Shown here piece after piece: positions 28,837 through 36,644 of a stretch of DNA of 64,000 nt. This DNA comes from Streptomyces sp. NBC_00775 (lineage in GTDB: Bacteria; Actinomycetota; Actinomycetes; Streptomycetales; Streptomycetaceae). Position numbers and translations under genes: made by a program. Numbering within the stretch: position 1 is the first letter of the stretch; the number at the start of each line of letters is the position of its first letter. Under the pieces are notes generated by a model. That model was given only the letters and a program-made list of their open reading frames with translations, was not told the DNA's origin and searched no databases. The stretch lies in contig NZ_CP108938.1 of the NCBI RefSeq assembly GCF_036347135.1, forward strand, positions 496,001 to 560,000, read 5' to 3'.

Positions 28837-30474
28837 ATGACCATGGTCAAGGTGCAGGACCCCACGGGCGAGTTGGTCGCCGGAAGATACCGGCTGTCCG
28901 AAGTCGTCCATCGGGAAGAGGGCCGCGACGGCTGGCTCGGTCAGGATGTCGGCGTCGAGCGGCCGGTCTCCCTGATCCGGTCGCGGCTCCCGGAGCGTCG
29001 GCGCGAGGAGGCGGAACGCGGTACCGCGGCCCGGATCCTGCGCGCGTCCGAGCGTCTGGCGCTGGTCTGCCCCGGCCGCGTGGCCACCGTCCTCGACGTG
29101 ATCGAGGACGACGACGCCGTCTGGACGGTCACGGAGCGGCCCCCGGGCGCCCCGCTGACCGAGCTTCTCGGGCGCGGTCCCGTGAACTACGTCCGGGCGG
29201 CCCGCATCGGGCTCGGCCTCCTCGATGTCCTCGCGGCCGCCCATCTCGCGGGGGTGACGCACGGCGATCTCAGCCCCGGCCAGGTGTCCGTGGACGAGCG
29301 GGGCGCGGTCCTCGTGAGCGGATTCGGCCTCATGGGGGCCACCTCCTCGCCACGCGTCACCGCGCCGTCGTACGCCTCACCGGAGCAGGCCCGCGGCGAG
29401 GGCACCGGACCGGCGGCGGACCTGTGGGCGCTGGGCGCGATCATGTACGCGATGGTCGAGGGCCGGCCGCCGATCCGGGACCGGGGACGGCTCGACGCCA
29501 CGCTCCGCGCCGTGGACCGGCTGCCCATCCGGGCCCCGCTGAACGCCGGACCGCTCGGACCCGCCATTCAGGGTCTGCTGCGCTGGGATCCCCTGGAACG
29601 GGTGCCCGAGCCGGTCGTACGCGAGGCCTTGACGCGCATCCTCAAGGACGACCTCGACAATGCGACGCCCACGGAGCCGCTGCCGCCCTTCCAGGACATC
29701 GATGTCGCCGCCCGGCGCGCGGGACGGACCTGGGGCGGGCGGCACGTGAGCCGGCCGGTCGTGCTGGGCGGGGCGCTGGCCGTCACCGTCGTCTGTTTCG
29801 CCGTGCTCACCGCGGCGGGCGGACTGCCCGACGGTGACACGTCCGCATCCGGCGCGGCTCCGGGACGGACCGCTTCCGGCAGCCCGTCCGCCGGCCCCAC
29901 CGACCCCGGCACGCTCCCCCAGCGGACTCCGTCGGTGTCGCCCACGGCCTCCCCGTCCTCCTCTCCCTCCCCCTCCCCCTCCCCCTCGTTCACCGTCGGC
30001 GAGAAGGTGCCGTCCGGCTTCTTCCGCTACAAGGCTCCCCAAGGCTTCTCCGTCGACCTGCCCAAGGGCTGGACACCCGTCCGGACCACGAGCTCCGCCG
30101 ACGGGTCCTACCGAGTGACCTTCGGCGCGAGCGGTGACCCGCGCACGCTGGCCGTCACCTACAGCACGCAACTGGGACCGGACCCCGTCGCGGTCTGGAG
30201 CGCGCTGGAGCCGTCCCTGCGCAGCGAGTCCACCGGCTACGAGCGGGTGGGTGACATCCGCGCCGTGAACTATCTCGGCCACAAGGGTGCCGACATGGAG
30301 TGGCTGTCCGCGTCCCAGGGGGTCCGCGAGCACACGTACGGCCGGGGCTTCCTCATCGGGGACCACCGGGGGTTCTCCCTGCGCTGGACGACCCCGGCCG
30401 ACGACTGGAACACCTCCGCCAACCGGCGGGCGCTGGACGTCTTCTTCCAGTCCTTTCAGCCGGCTTCGCGGTGA
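28837..30474 (+). CDS. Membrane-anchored pseudokinase (degenerate Ser/Thr kinase)
   Basis: The 545-residue protein has an N-terminal Hanks-kinase fold (~16-270), a membrane helix at ~306-328, a Ser/Pro-rich extracellular stalk with a run of Ser-Pro repeats near 29945-29990, and a ~150-residue C-terminal beta domain. The fold is clear (YRLSEVVHREEG, THGDLSPGQVSV, PSYASPEQARGEGTGPAADLWALG), but catalytic residues are missing. The beta-3 Lys position is Ile47, HGDLSPGQ has Gln149 for the Mg-binding Asn, and DFG is GFG (161-164: SGFG). It is probably inactive in phosphotransfer and may act as a scaffold or ligand-sensing receptor. It is convergent with the graspetide enzyme gene. Confidence 0.85.
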   Translation: MTMVKVQDPTGELVAGRYRLSEVVHREEGRDGWLGQDVGVERPVSLIRSRLPERRREEAERGTAARILRASERLALVCPGRVATVLDVIEDDDAVWTVTERPPGAPLTELLGRGPVNYVRAARIGLGLLDVLAAAHLAGVTHGDLSPGQVSVDERGAVLVSGFGLMGATSSPRVTAPSYASPEQARGEGTGPAADLWALGAIMYAMVEGRPPIRDRGRLDATLRAVDRLPIRAPLNAGPLGPAIQGLLRWDPLERVPEPVVREALTRILKDDLDNATPTEPLPPFQDIDVAARRAGRTWGGRHVSRPVVLGGALAVTVVCFAVLTAAGGLPDGDTSASGAAPGRTASGSPSAGPTDPGTLPQRTPSVSPTASPSSSPSPSPSPSFTVGEKVPSGFFRYKAPQGFSVDLPKGWTPVRTTSSADGSYRVTFGASGDPRTLAVTYSTQLGPDPVAVWSALEPSLRSESTGYERVGDIRAVNYLGHKGADMEWLSASQGVREHTYGRGFLIGDHRGFSLRWTTPADDWNTSANRRALDVFFQSFQPASR

Positions 30475-30504
30475 TGCCGGGCCGCCCGCCGGTGGATGCC
30501 GGCC

Positions 30505-31458
30505 TCAATGCCTCTCGCGGACGCGGAGTTCGGGTGTTCGCTGCGACAGCCACAGGGCGACCTCCTCGGCGATGGGCTGTCCGGTCTCCAGCTCGATGAA
30601 GCCGAACTGGCCTCCCTGATTGCCTTCCAGGAACCACCAGACGCCGTCCTCGTCCTCGGCGAAGTCGAAGGCCGCGTACGCGAGTCCGGTGTAGACGAGG
30701 TAGTCATGGACCGCGCGGGCGATGCGGTCGGGCACCGCGGTGATCTCCCAGCCGTGTCCGGTGTCGCCGAACCGTCCGTCGATCTGTCCGGGCACGGCGG
30801 CCTTCCGGGCGGCGAACAGGCGGCTGCCGATGCCGGTCAGCCGGATGTCGGCGCGTTTGGGAATGTACTGCTGGAGGAGCGCCGGACCGGCCGCGACGCC
30901 CGAGAAGTCCGCGCCGGGTCCGATCAGGGTGGTGGGCAGGGCGGCCGTCGGTTCGCCGGGCGGAGGCCCCGAGGCCGATTTGACCACGACGTCCCGGTAC
31001 TCCTCGACGAACTGCTGGGCCACCCGCGGAGCGGTCGTGATGATGGTGGGCGGCACCGCGAAGCCGCTGCTGTGGGCGACCCGCAGCTGCCAGGGCTTGT
31101 GCCGGGCCTGCTCGGCCCGGCGTGGGTGGTTCATCCAGCGGGTCGACGCGGAGTAGAGCATGCCGAACAGGGCCTGCCGGGTCTCGGCGGTGAGCCATGG
31201 CGAGGGCTCGGCGGCGTGGGCGGCCGGCTCGCCCGGCCGCCGCACCCACACGGATCGCAGGCCGCCCATGCTGAGCACATGGCCGTTGACCGACAGATAG
31301 CCGTCGAAGTCACCATGGGCGTAGTCGGCGGACAGCACCGCCTTGCCCGGCAGATCGGCGGGGTCGAGGCGCACCATCGGCACGCCCCGCTCATGCAGTT
31401 TGGCCACCACCATGTCGGCGGTGACGTCCTGCTCGGCCGTGAGAATGAGGACAGTCAT
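30505..31458 (-). CDS. tgmB: ATP-grasp ribosomal peptide maturase (graspetide-forming)
   Basis: The 317-residue ATP-grasp ligase is of the MvdD/TgmB-like group that makes side-chain ester or amide rings in a precursor peptide. Visible: MTVLILTAEQDVTADMVVAKL (N-terminal domain), VWVRRPGEP, TRWMNHPRRAEQARHKPWQL (peptide-handling region), DVVVKSASGPPP (ATP-binding Lys strand), LLQQYIPKRADIRLTGIG, and DFAEDEDGVWWFLEGNQGGQFG with the Mg-binding E-x-N. It lies 15 bases after the precursor gene on the same strand, as in known ATP-grasp RiPP loci of Streptomyces. No methyltransferase or transporter gene follows; the next gene is convergent. The gene symbol is by similarity of arrangement. Confidence 0.87.
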   Translation of the reverse strand: MTVLILTAEQDVTADMVVAKLHERGVPMVRLDPADLPGKAVLSADYAHGDFDGYLSVNGHVLSMGGLRSVWVRRPGEPAAHAAEPSPWLTAETRQALFGMLYSASTRWMNHPRRAEQARHKPWQLRVAHSSGFAVPPTIITTAPRVAQQFVEEYRDVVVKSASGPPPGEPTAALPTTLIGPGADFSGVAAGPALLQQYIPKRADIRLTGIGSRLFAARKAAVPGQIDGRFGDTGHGWEITAVPDRIARAVHDYLVYTGLAYAAFDFAEDEDGVWWFLEGNQGGQFGFIELETGQPIAEEVALWLSQRTPELRVRERH

Positions 31459-31473
31459 GTGCGCGGGCGGCCG

Positions 31474-31665
31474 TCAGTCGTCGAAATGCGTCTGGGAGCC
31501 GGCCGTGGACGTCGTGGTGCCGGTGGCCATCAGCAGCGCGCGGTCGCTGACGGCCGGGCGGCCATCGGGCAGCACGTTCAATTGCAGGGACACATCGAAG
31601 TGGTACGGGGGTACTGCGGCCGACTGCCCCGTAGGCAAGGCGTAGTTGAGAGTGAACGGTCGCAC
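31474..31665 (-). CDS. tgmA: ATP-grasp-modified RiPP (graspetide) precursor peptide
   Basis: This 63-residue precursor starts at a GTG (31665) set by GGGAGGAT 7 bases upstream; a farther GTG at 31704 lacks one. The leader holds RPFTLNYALPTG and the conserved LNVLPDGRPAVSDRAL recognition segment. The C-terminal core TGTTTSTAGSQTHFDD combines several Thr/Ser donors with terminal Asp acceptors, as expected for ester cross-links. It sits just before the ATP-grasp maturase gene. The family resemblance (leader motif plus STAGS-THFDD end) is strong from memory. Ring number and topology cannot be read directly. Confidence 0.85.
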   Translation of the reverse strand: MRPFTLNYALPTGQSAAVPPYHFDVSLQLNVLPDGRPAVSDRALLMATGTTTSTAGSQTHFDD

Positions 31666-31918
31666 GAAAGATCCTCCCGCGGTCTCACGATGCTCGACGC
31701 CCACCCGTACGTGTCATGACCGTAAGGAATTCATCACTTTCCGCCACATCGGGGTGAAGGTCATCACATCGCGTCGTTTCCCGCTTGCTCGTTTCCGGTT
31801 TACTGGGGTGTCCGCTTGGTTCCGGTCCACTCGTTTTTCTGTCTGATTCCGACCAGACCTTCGGCCAACGCTTCGCCCTCAGTGACATGAACGCCGCACC
31901 ATCCCAGGAGAGTTCCCG

Positions 31919-32947
31919 GTGACCGTAGCCATCGCTCCATCCGAAGAATCCACCGCGCGCCAGGGCGTGTTGGACCCCGTCGCGAGGGACGCACGCGACT
32001 TCGGGGCCTACGCGCGGACCGGCGGCTGGGCCTTCGCGCTGAAGGTGGCGCGCAGTGTGCGTCCCGGCGGGCAGTCCGCCGACGAGACGCCGAAGGTGTC
32101 CGCGAAGGAGTTCGCCGAGCTGGCCGGATGCTCGCCCGAGCGTGTGATGCGGTACTACAAGGCGTGGGACCGGGCCGCCGACGACGGTCTCGTCCCGCAC
32201 TTCGAACTCCTGGTCCCCGGTGCGGACATCGAGCTTCCGGACGCCGAGGTGTGGCACACCTACTACGTCTCACGCTCCAGCGCCGCCTCGGAGCGCGGCA
32301 CCGCCATCACTCAGGCCGCGGAGGCCGAGGGCATTCGTCCCACGAAGGCTCTGGAGGTCGCCGAGAACCCGACCGCACTGCGCGCCGCGATCCTCGCCGA
32401 CCCCTCCACCGCCCAGGCCGCGCGGCACGCACTGCTCGACCGGGTGAAGGAGGACCCGGCGCTGCAGGCCGAGTTGGCCCGGGACATCGCCCGCACCGAC
32501 GAACTGAAGAAGGCGGTCGCCACCGAGAGCAGGGCGGCCGACCGCATCGGCTATGTGCGCCAGATCGCGGAGAAGGGTCAGATCAGGACGCCTGCCGGGC
32601 AGACCCTGGACGCTCCGGCCGGGCTCCGCTCCGAGGCCGAGCGCCATCTGTCCCTGCTCGACGAGCTGGACGAGGGCGAGGACTCGGGTGAGTGGGCGAC
32701 GGAGGCGTACGACACCATGAAGCACCTCGTCGTCGAGACCGTCGAGGCCGACCCCGAACTGCGCGTCCAGGAACGGCGGACGAAGTTCTACAACAGCCTC
32801 CAGAAGGCCACGAAGGTCTTCGAGGAGCTGACCTTCGACGACGCCGACGACATCTACGAGGACGACATGGTGCAGCGTCTGGAGGACCTCCAGCAGGCGA
32901 TCGGCTCCGCCATCGCGGCGCTGCGCGGGGCGGCTCCCCAGCAGTGA
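31919..32947 (+). CDS. Helix-turn-helix, coiled-coil-rich protein of unknown function
   Basis: The 342-residue soluble protein begins with a GTG. Residues ~55-85 (VSAKEFAELAGCSPERVMRYYKAWDRA) resemble a helix-turn-helix. The rest is strongly helical and charged (LLDRVKEDPALQAELARDIARTDELKKAV, then EERTKF-like and EELTFDDADDIYEDDMVQRLEDLQQAI) with coiled-coil character. It recalls ParB-like or plasmid/phage-type DNA-binding proteins, but no ParB box or CTP motif is seen. It is divergent from the graspetide genes; their 253-base shared upstream region holds GTTTCC-rich imperfect repeats. Its role is unassigned. Confidence 0.65.
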   Translation: MTVAIAPSEESTARQGVLDPVARDARDFGAYARTGGWAFALKVARSVRPGGQSADETPKVSAKEFAELAGCSPERVMRYYKAWDRAADDGLVPHFELLVPGADIELPDAEVWHTYYVSRSSAASERGTAITQAAEAEGIRPTKALEVAENPTALRAAILADPSTAQAARHALLDRVKEDPALQAELARDIARTDELKKAVATESRAADRIGYVRQIAEKGQIRTPAGQTLDAPAGLRSEAERHLSLLDELDEGEDSGEWATEAYDTMKHLVVETVEADPELRVQERRTKFYNSLQKATKVFEELTFDDADDIYEDDMVQRLEDLQQAIGSAIAALRGAAPQQ

Positions 32948-33026
32948 CCAGGGGCGGCGCGCCCTCCTCGGCGGTGGGCGGTGCACACACACCCGCCGCC
33001 TCGTGCCGCCGCACGGCCGCCCTCCC

Positions 33027-34181
33027 TCAGGCGGACTCGGCGCGGTAGCCGGCCATCACGTCGACCAGGCTCTGCGGGGCGTCCGTACTGAAGCAGATGT
33101 CGAGGTTGACCGCGGAACCGGTCGCCGCCTCCTCGGCGCGCGGGAAGAGTGCGCCCTCGTACTCGGCCAGGGCCTTTTCCACGTCGTCGGGGTGGGCGGC
33201 GATCGCCGTCGCGAGCTCGGCGGCGTCGAGCATGGCGAGGTTGGCGCCCTCGCCCGCGAACGGGGACATCAGGTGGGCGGCGTCGCCGAGCAGGGTGACG
33301 CCGGGGGTGCGGTCCCATCGGTGGCCGACGGGCAGCGCGTGGATCGGCCGGGCGACGAGCGCGCCGTCGGCGTCGGCGATGAGCGACCGCAGACGCTTGT
33401 CCCAGCCGTCGAAGTAGTCCAGGACGCTCTCCTTGGCCGCTTCCGTGTCGGCGAAGTCAATGGCGCCGGCGGTGGCCCAGTCGGCGGGCGTCCTCAGGGC
33501 GGCGTAGACGTGCAGCGAGCCGTCGGGGTCGCGGTGGGCGAGGAAGCCCCTCTCCTCACCGAGCGCGAACAGCATGCCTCCGCCGACGACGGCGGCGCTC
33601 TCGGGGTGGCGGGTGTCGGCGTCGAGGAGGTGCACCTCGACGAAGGAGATCCCGCAGTAGACCGGGGTGGCGTCCGAGACCAGGGGCCGCACCTTCGACC
33701 AGGCGCCGTCGGCACCGATCAGCACATCGGCGGTGAACGTCTCCCCGTCGGCGAGCGTCACCTCGTGACGGCCGGCGTCGAGCGTCCGTGTGCCGGTGAC
33801 CTTGGCGCCCCAGCGGACGGCGCCCTCGGGCAGGGAGCCCAGCAGGAGGTCGCGCAGGGCGCCCCGGGAGACCTCGGGGCGCGTGCCGCCGTCGCCGTCG
33901 TCCTCCATCCGGACGGTGGCGTCCTTGTCGAGGATGCGCATGGCCTCGCCGCCGGTGTGGATGACCGCGCGGAACTCCTCGTAGAGCCCGGCGGCCCGCA
34001 GTGCGGCCTGGCCGGAGTCCTCGTGCATGTCCAGCATGCCGCCCTGGGTACGGGCGGTCGGTGAGGCGTCGAGGTCGAAGACGGCGGCCTCGATGCCGTT
34101 CAGACGCAGTACGCGGGCGAGCGTGAGTCCGCCGAGACCGGCGCCGATCACGGCTATGGGGTGGTGGGGAGGTGTCGACAT
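33027..34181 (-). CDS. FAD-dependent monooxygenase (TetX/aromatic hydroxylase-like)
   Basis: The 384-residue flavoprotein has an ADP-binding VIGAGLGGLTLARVL at the N-terminus, the QGGMLDMHEDSG substrate/FAD loop of the TetX group, GADGAWSKVRP (DG fingerprint) and GDAAHLMSPFAGEGANLAM (ribityl site). The likely reaction is NADPH-dependent hydroxylation of a phenolic or tetracycline-like compound. The ATG at 34181 follows AAGGAGA. Four 12-base tandem repeats sit directly before the ribosome site, and a TetR gene lies upstream on the same strand, so repression by that protein is likely. An antibiotic-modifying role is possible but unproven. Confidence 0.86.
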   Translation of the reverse strand: MSTPPHHPIAVIGAGLGGLTLARVLRLNGIEAAVFDLDASPTARTQGGMLDMHEDSGQAALRAAGLYEEFRAVIHTGGEAMRILDKDATVRMEDDGDGGTRPEVSRGALRDLLLGSLPEGAVRWGAKVTGTRTLDAGRHEVTLADGETFTADVLIGADGAWSKVRPLVSDATPVYCGISFVEVHLLDADTRHPESAAVVGGGMLFALGEERGFLAHRDPDGSLHVYAALRTPADWATAGAIDFADTEAAKESVLDYFDGWDKRLRSLIADADGALVARPIHALPVGHRWDRTPGVTLLGDAAHLMSPFAGEGANLAMLDAAELATAIAAHPDDVEKALAEYEGALFPRAEEAATGSAVNLDICFSTDAPQSLVDVMAGYRAESA

Positions 34182-34194
34182 GGCAGATTCTCCT

Positions 34195-34242
34195 TGTGGA
34201 TCGACATACGGATCGATATGTGGATCCATATATGGATCGATA
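34195..34242. repeat. Four 12-bp tandem repeats before the monooxygenase gene
   Basis: Four head-to-tail units (34195-34206, 34207-34218, 34219-34230, 34231-34242) follow the pattern TRYGGATCSAYA on the plus strand. Units include TGTGGATCGACA, TACGGATCGATA, TGTGGATCCATA and TATGGATCGATA. They end directly at the AAGGAG ribosome site of the monooxygenase gene. The period is about one helical turn plus 1.5 bases, with GATC in each unit. Confidence 0.8.
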
Positions 34243-34275
34243 ACGGTCGAGGGTTGGCGGCGGCCGGGGCGTCCA

Positions 34276-34998
34276 TCAAGACGTCCCGGGTGTGTCCGGC
34301 CCGGGTGCCTCCGGCCTGGGCGTGTGCAGGACGCCGTTGATCAGGACGTGGAAGCCCCAGTTCAGGCGGGCCTCGCCGGGGCCGGAGAGCAGTTCGGTGC
34401 CCAGCGCGGCGATGTGCGGGTGCCGGTGCCCGGAAACCCCGCGCAGCGCGGCGGCGAGCTCCGCCCACTCGCCCTCGGCGTCCGTGGGGTCCTTCTCCCC
34501 CGCCGCGTGCTCGGCGGCGGTCGCGGTGGCGAACTGCAGCAGCAGGTCGACCGCCCATGCCGCCCGCGCGTCGGGGACACCGCCCTCGCTCAGCAGGGAC
34601 AGCAACGCTTCGAGCAGGTTCAGATAGCGCTCGCCTGACGGGCGGGCCACCAGCGCGGAGCGGGCGAGGCCCGGATGCTCGAAGAGAACGTCCGTATAGG
34701 AGCCGAGCACCCGTACGAGCCGATCGCGCCAGTCGCCGCTCGCCCCGGCCGGGCTCAGGTCGACGGCACCGAGCAGGTCGTCGAGCACCGCCGCGTGCAG
34801 TTCGGCGGTGTTGCGTACGTAGACGTAGAGCGAAGCCGGACCGGTGTCGAGCTCCTGCGCCAGGCGGCGCATGGTGACGCGCTGGAGGCCTTCGGCCCGC
34901 ATGAGCGCGACGGCGGTCTCGATGATGCCGTCCCTGGTCAGGGCCGGTTTCGCCGGGCGTTCGCGACGGCTGGGGCGGGGAGTGGGGTGTGCTGTCAC
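34276..34998 (-). CDS. TetR-family transcriptional regulator
   Basis: The 240-residue repressor has an N-terminal helix-turn-helix: LTRDGIIETAVALMRAEGLQ, then VTMRRLAQELDTGPASLYVYVRN. Its C-terminal ligand domain resembles the TetR_C all-helical type (RDRLVRVLGSYTDVLFEHPGLARSAL, then AAWAVDLLLQFATATAAEHAA, then LNWGFHVLINGVL). The start is a GTG at 34998, with GGAGGA abutting it. Palindromes just upstream (35008-35054) suit autoregulation and control of the divergent membrane-protein gene. The monooxygenase gene downstream on the same strand probably responds to the same ligand. Confidence 0.87.
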   Translation of the reverse strand: MTAHPTPRPSRRERPAKPALTRDGIIETAVALMRAEGLQRVTMRRLAQELDTGPASLYVYVRNTAELHAAVLDDLLGAVDLSPAGASGDWRDRLVRVLGSYTDVLFEHPGLARSALVARPSGERYLNLLEALLSLLSEGGVPDARAAWAVDLLLQFATATAAEHAAGEKDPTDAEGEWAELAAALRGVSGHRHPHIAALGTELLSGPGEARLNWGFHVLINGVLHTPRPEAPGPDTPGTS

Positions 34999-35007
34999 TC
35001 CTCCAAG

Positions 35008-35054
35008 GTAACGAACATGTTCGTTACGAACAAGTACGCCACGAACGTGTTCGT
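35008..35054. promoter_or_regulatory. TetR operator-like palindromes between divergent genes
   Basis: GTAACGAACATGTTCGTTAC at 35008-35027 is a perfect 20-base palindrome. ACGAACGTGTTCGT at 35041-35054 repeats its arms with a two-base centre mismatch. They sit 10 bases upstream of the TetR start and about 100 bases before the divergent DUF2238 gene, the expected place for an autoregulatory TetR operator. Confidence 0.75.
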
Positions 35055-35149
35055 GAAAATCTGCACGCTCCCCGGGTGAGTAGCCGTACTCATGTCCTCG
35101 TTCCCGCGCTCCAGCACGATGGGGCCACCTGGACCAAGGAGCCCTTCCC

Positions 35150-35920
35150 ATGCCCGGACCTGGCCTCGCCCCGCCCGCCCGCCACCCCGCATCCGGGGAT
35201 CGCGTCCCGCACCGGACGCTCCCGACCGCACTCCTCGTCATCGTGATCGCGGGCATGGCGCTCTCCGCCTGGCATCCGCACGACCCGACGACATGGCTGC
35301 TGGAGACGGTGTGGGTGCTGGTGGGCCTGCCGCTGGTCGTCCTGAGCCGACGGCGGTTCCCGCTCACCAATCTGCTGTGCTGTCTGCTCGCGGCGCACGC
35401 GCTGGTGCTCGCCGTGGGCGGCCACTACACCTACGCGCAGGTGCCGTTGGGCGACTGGGTGCGGGACGGGCTGGGACTCGACCGCAATCCCTACGACCGG
35501 TTCGGACACCTCATGCAGGGCTTCGTACCCGCCGTCCTGGTACGGGAGTTGCTCAGCCGGACCTCACCGCTGCGCGGCAGCCGCTGGCTGGCGCCGCTGA
35601 CCGTGTGCGCCTGTCTCGCCTTCAGCGCGGTCTTCGAGATGTTCGAGTGGGCGGCCGCGGTGATCGGCGGCCACTCCGCGGACGCCTTCCTCGCCACCCA
35701 GGGCGATGTGTGGGACACCCAGTGGGACATGTTCTGCGCCCTGATCGGGGCCACCGTCTCCGTCCTTCTTCTCAGCCGCCTGCACGACCGGCAGCTTGCG
35801 GCGCTCGGCGGCGTGGGGACGGAACGGCTCGGACCGGTGGGTGTTCCCGTCCAGCGGCCGGTACGCGTCCCCGGGCCCGTGGCCGAGAGCTCGCCGCGTG
35901 CGGCGGGGCCCATTCGGTGA
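35150..35920 (+). CDS. DUF2238 (YjdF-like) inner-membrane protein
   Basis: This is a 256-residue polytopic membrane protein. After a Pro-rich cytoplasmic start come about six helices (LLVIVIAGMALSAW, then TVWVLVGLPLVVLS, then LTNLLCCLLAAHALVLAVG, then LTVCACLAFSAVFEMFEW, then MFCALIGATVSVLLL). The family pattern GGHYTYAQVPLGDW, then YDRFGHLMQGFVPA, then VWDTQWDMFCALIGA is evident. Its function is unknown. AAGGAG precedes the ATG. Its stop overlaps the GTG of the broken phosphotransferase gene (GTGA), so the pair formed an operon, probably under the TetR palindromes upstream. Confidence 0.85.
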   Translation: MPGPGLAPPARHPASGDRVPHRTLPTALLVIVIAGMALSAWHPHDPTTWLLETVWVLVGLPLVVLSRRRFPLTNLLCCLLAAHALVLAVGGHYTYAQVPLGDWVRDGLGLDRNPYDRFGHLMQGFVPAVLVRELLSRTSPLRGSRWLAPLTVCACLAFSAVFEMFEWAAAVIGGHSADAFLATQGDVWDTQWDMFCALIGATVSVLLLSRLHDRQLAALGGVGTERLGPVGVPVQRPVRVPGPVAESSPRAAGPIR

Positions 35921-36640
35921 CCGGGCCCGCGCTGCCCGCACTGTCGGCGTGGGTGGCCGAGACGACAGGAGGAGGGCGCGTCGAGCGGTTCACCACTCAT
36001 CCGCTGACCGGCGGCGCGGTCTCCGGCCTGGTCGAGCGGTTCACCCTGCACGTGGTCGATGTCCCGGGTGCCGGCGGCGGGCGCGCCCAGGACATCCAGG
36101 TCGTGCGCAAGCGCGCCTTCCCGCACGAGACGGCCGGGCTGCGGGCGGCTCAGGTACTCCGGCCGGCCGCGACCGCCGTCCCGGAGTTGATCGCCTTCGG
36201 CGAGGACGCGGAGGGAGTGTGGCTCATCACCCCGTTCTTCCCGGGAACGCCCCTGCCCGACCGGGACACGCCGGTACCCGCCAACCTCTTCGGTTCGCCG
36301 GCCCGGCTGCACGCCCACTTCCACGGCGCGGCGAACATACCGGGCGCCATACCCCGCGTGACTCCCCAGTGGTGGCAGCGGCTGTGCCACCACTGGGTCC
36401 TCCCGCAGGTGGGCCGACATCGCGGCCGCCATCCCGCGGGCACCTTCACCCGCGCGGACACGCTGATCAGCCGTGCCGCCACCCATCCCGCCGTACGGCG
36501 CGCACTCGGCCGAACTCGGCTACCGGTGGGCCGCGCTGCAGATCCCCGTCCAGTACCTGCCCTGGACGATGGGGAACCTGACGGACGCCGAGGTCCACGA
36601 CGCGCTCGACCGCGCCGAACAGGCACTCGCCGCGCTGTGA
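35917..36640 (+). pseudogene. Aminoglycoside-phosphotransferase-like gene lacking its catalytic core
   Basis: The GTG start overlaps the DUF2238 stop. The first ~193 codons read as a normal APH-like N-lobe (VERFTTHPLTGGAVSGLVERF, then IQVVRKRAFPHETAGLRAA, then GVWLITPFFPGTPLPD, then THPAVRRALGR). Exactly there the frame shifts by one. The remaining sequence in the new frame, AELGYRWAALQIPVQYLPW through EQALAAL with TGA at 36638-36640, matches a C-lobe end. The stretch that should carry the catalytic HGDxxxxN and the metal-binding DxD is gone. A deletion plus frameshift has therefore inactivated it. Left alone, the first frame runs on into antisense of the next gene. Confidence 0.75.
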
Positions 36641-36644
36641 ACGC

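Noticed and set aside
29941..29990. Tandem TCCCC repeats as a possible regulatory repeat
   Set aside because: They encode the Ser-Pro stalk of the pseudokinase in frame, so coding explains them.
34195..34242. The 12-base repeats as a CRISPR array
   Set aside because: The units are contiguous with no spacers and too short; no cas genes are present.
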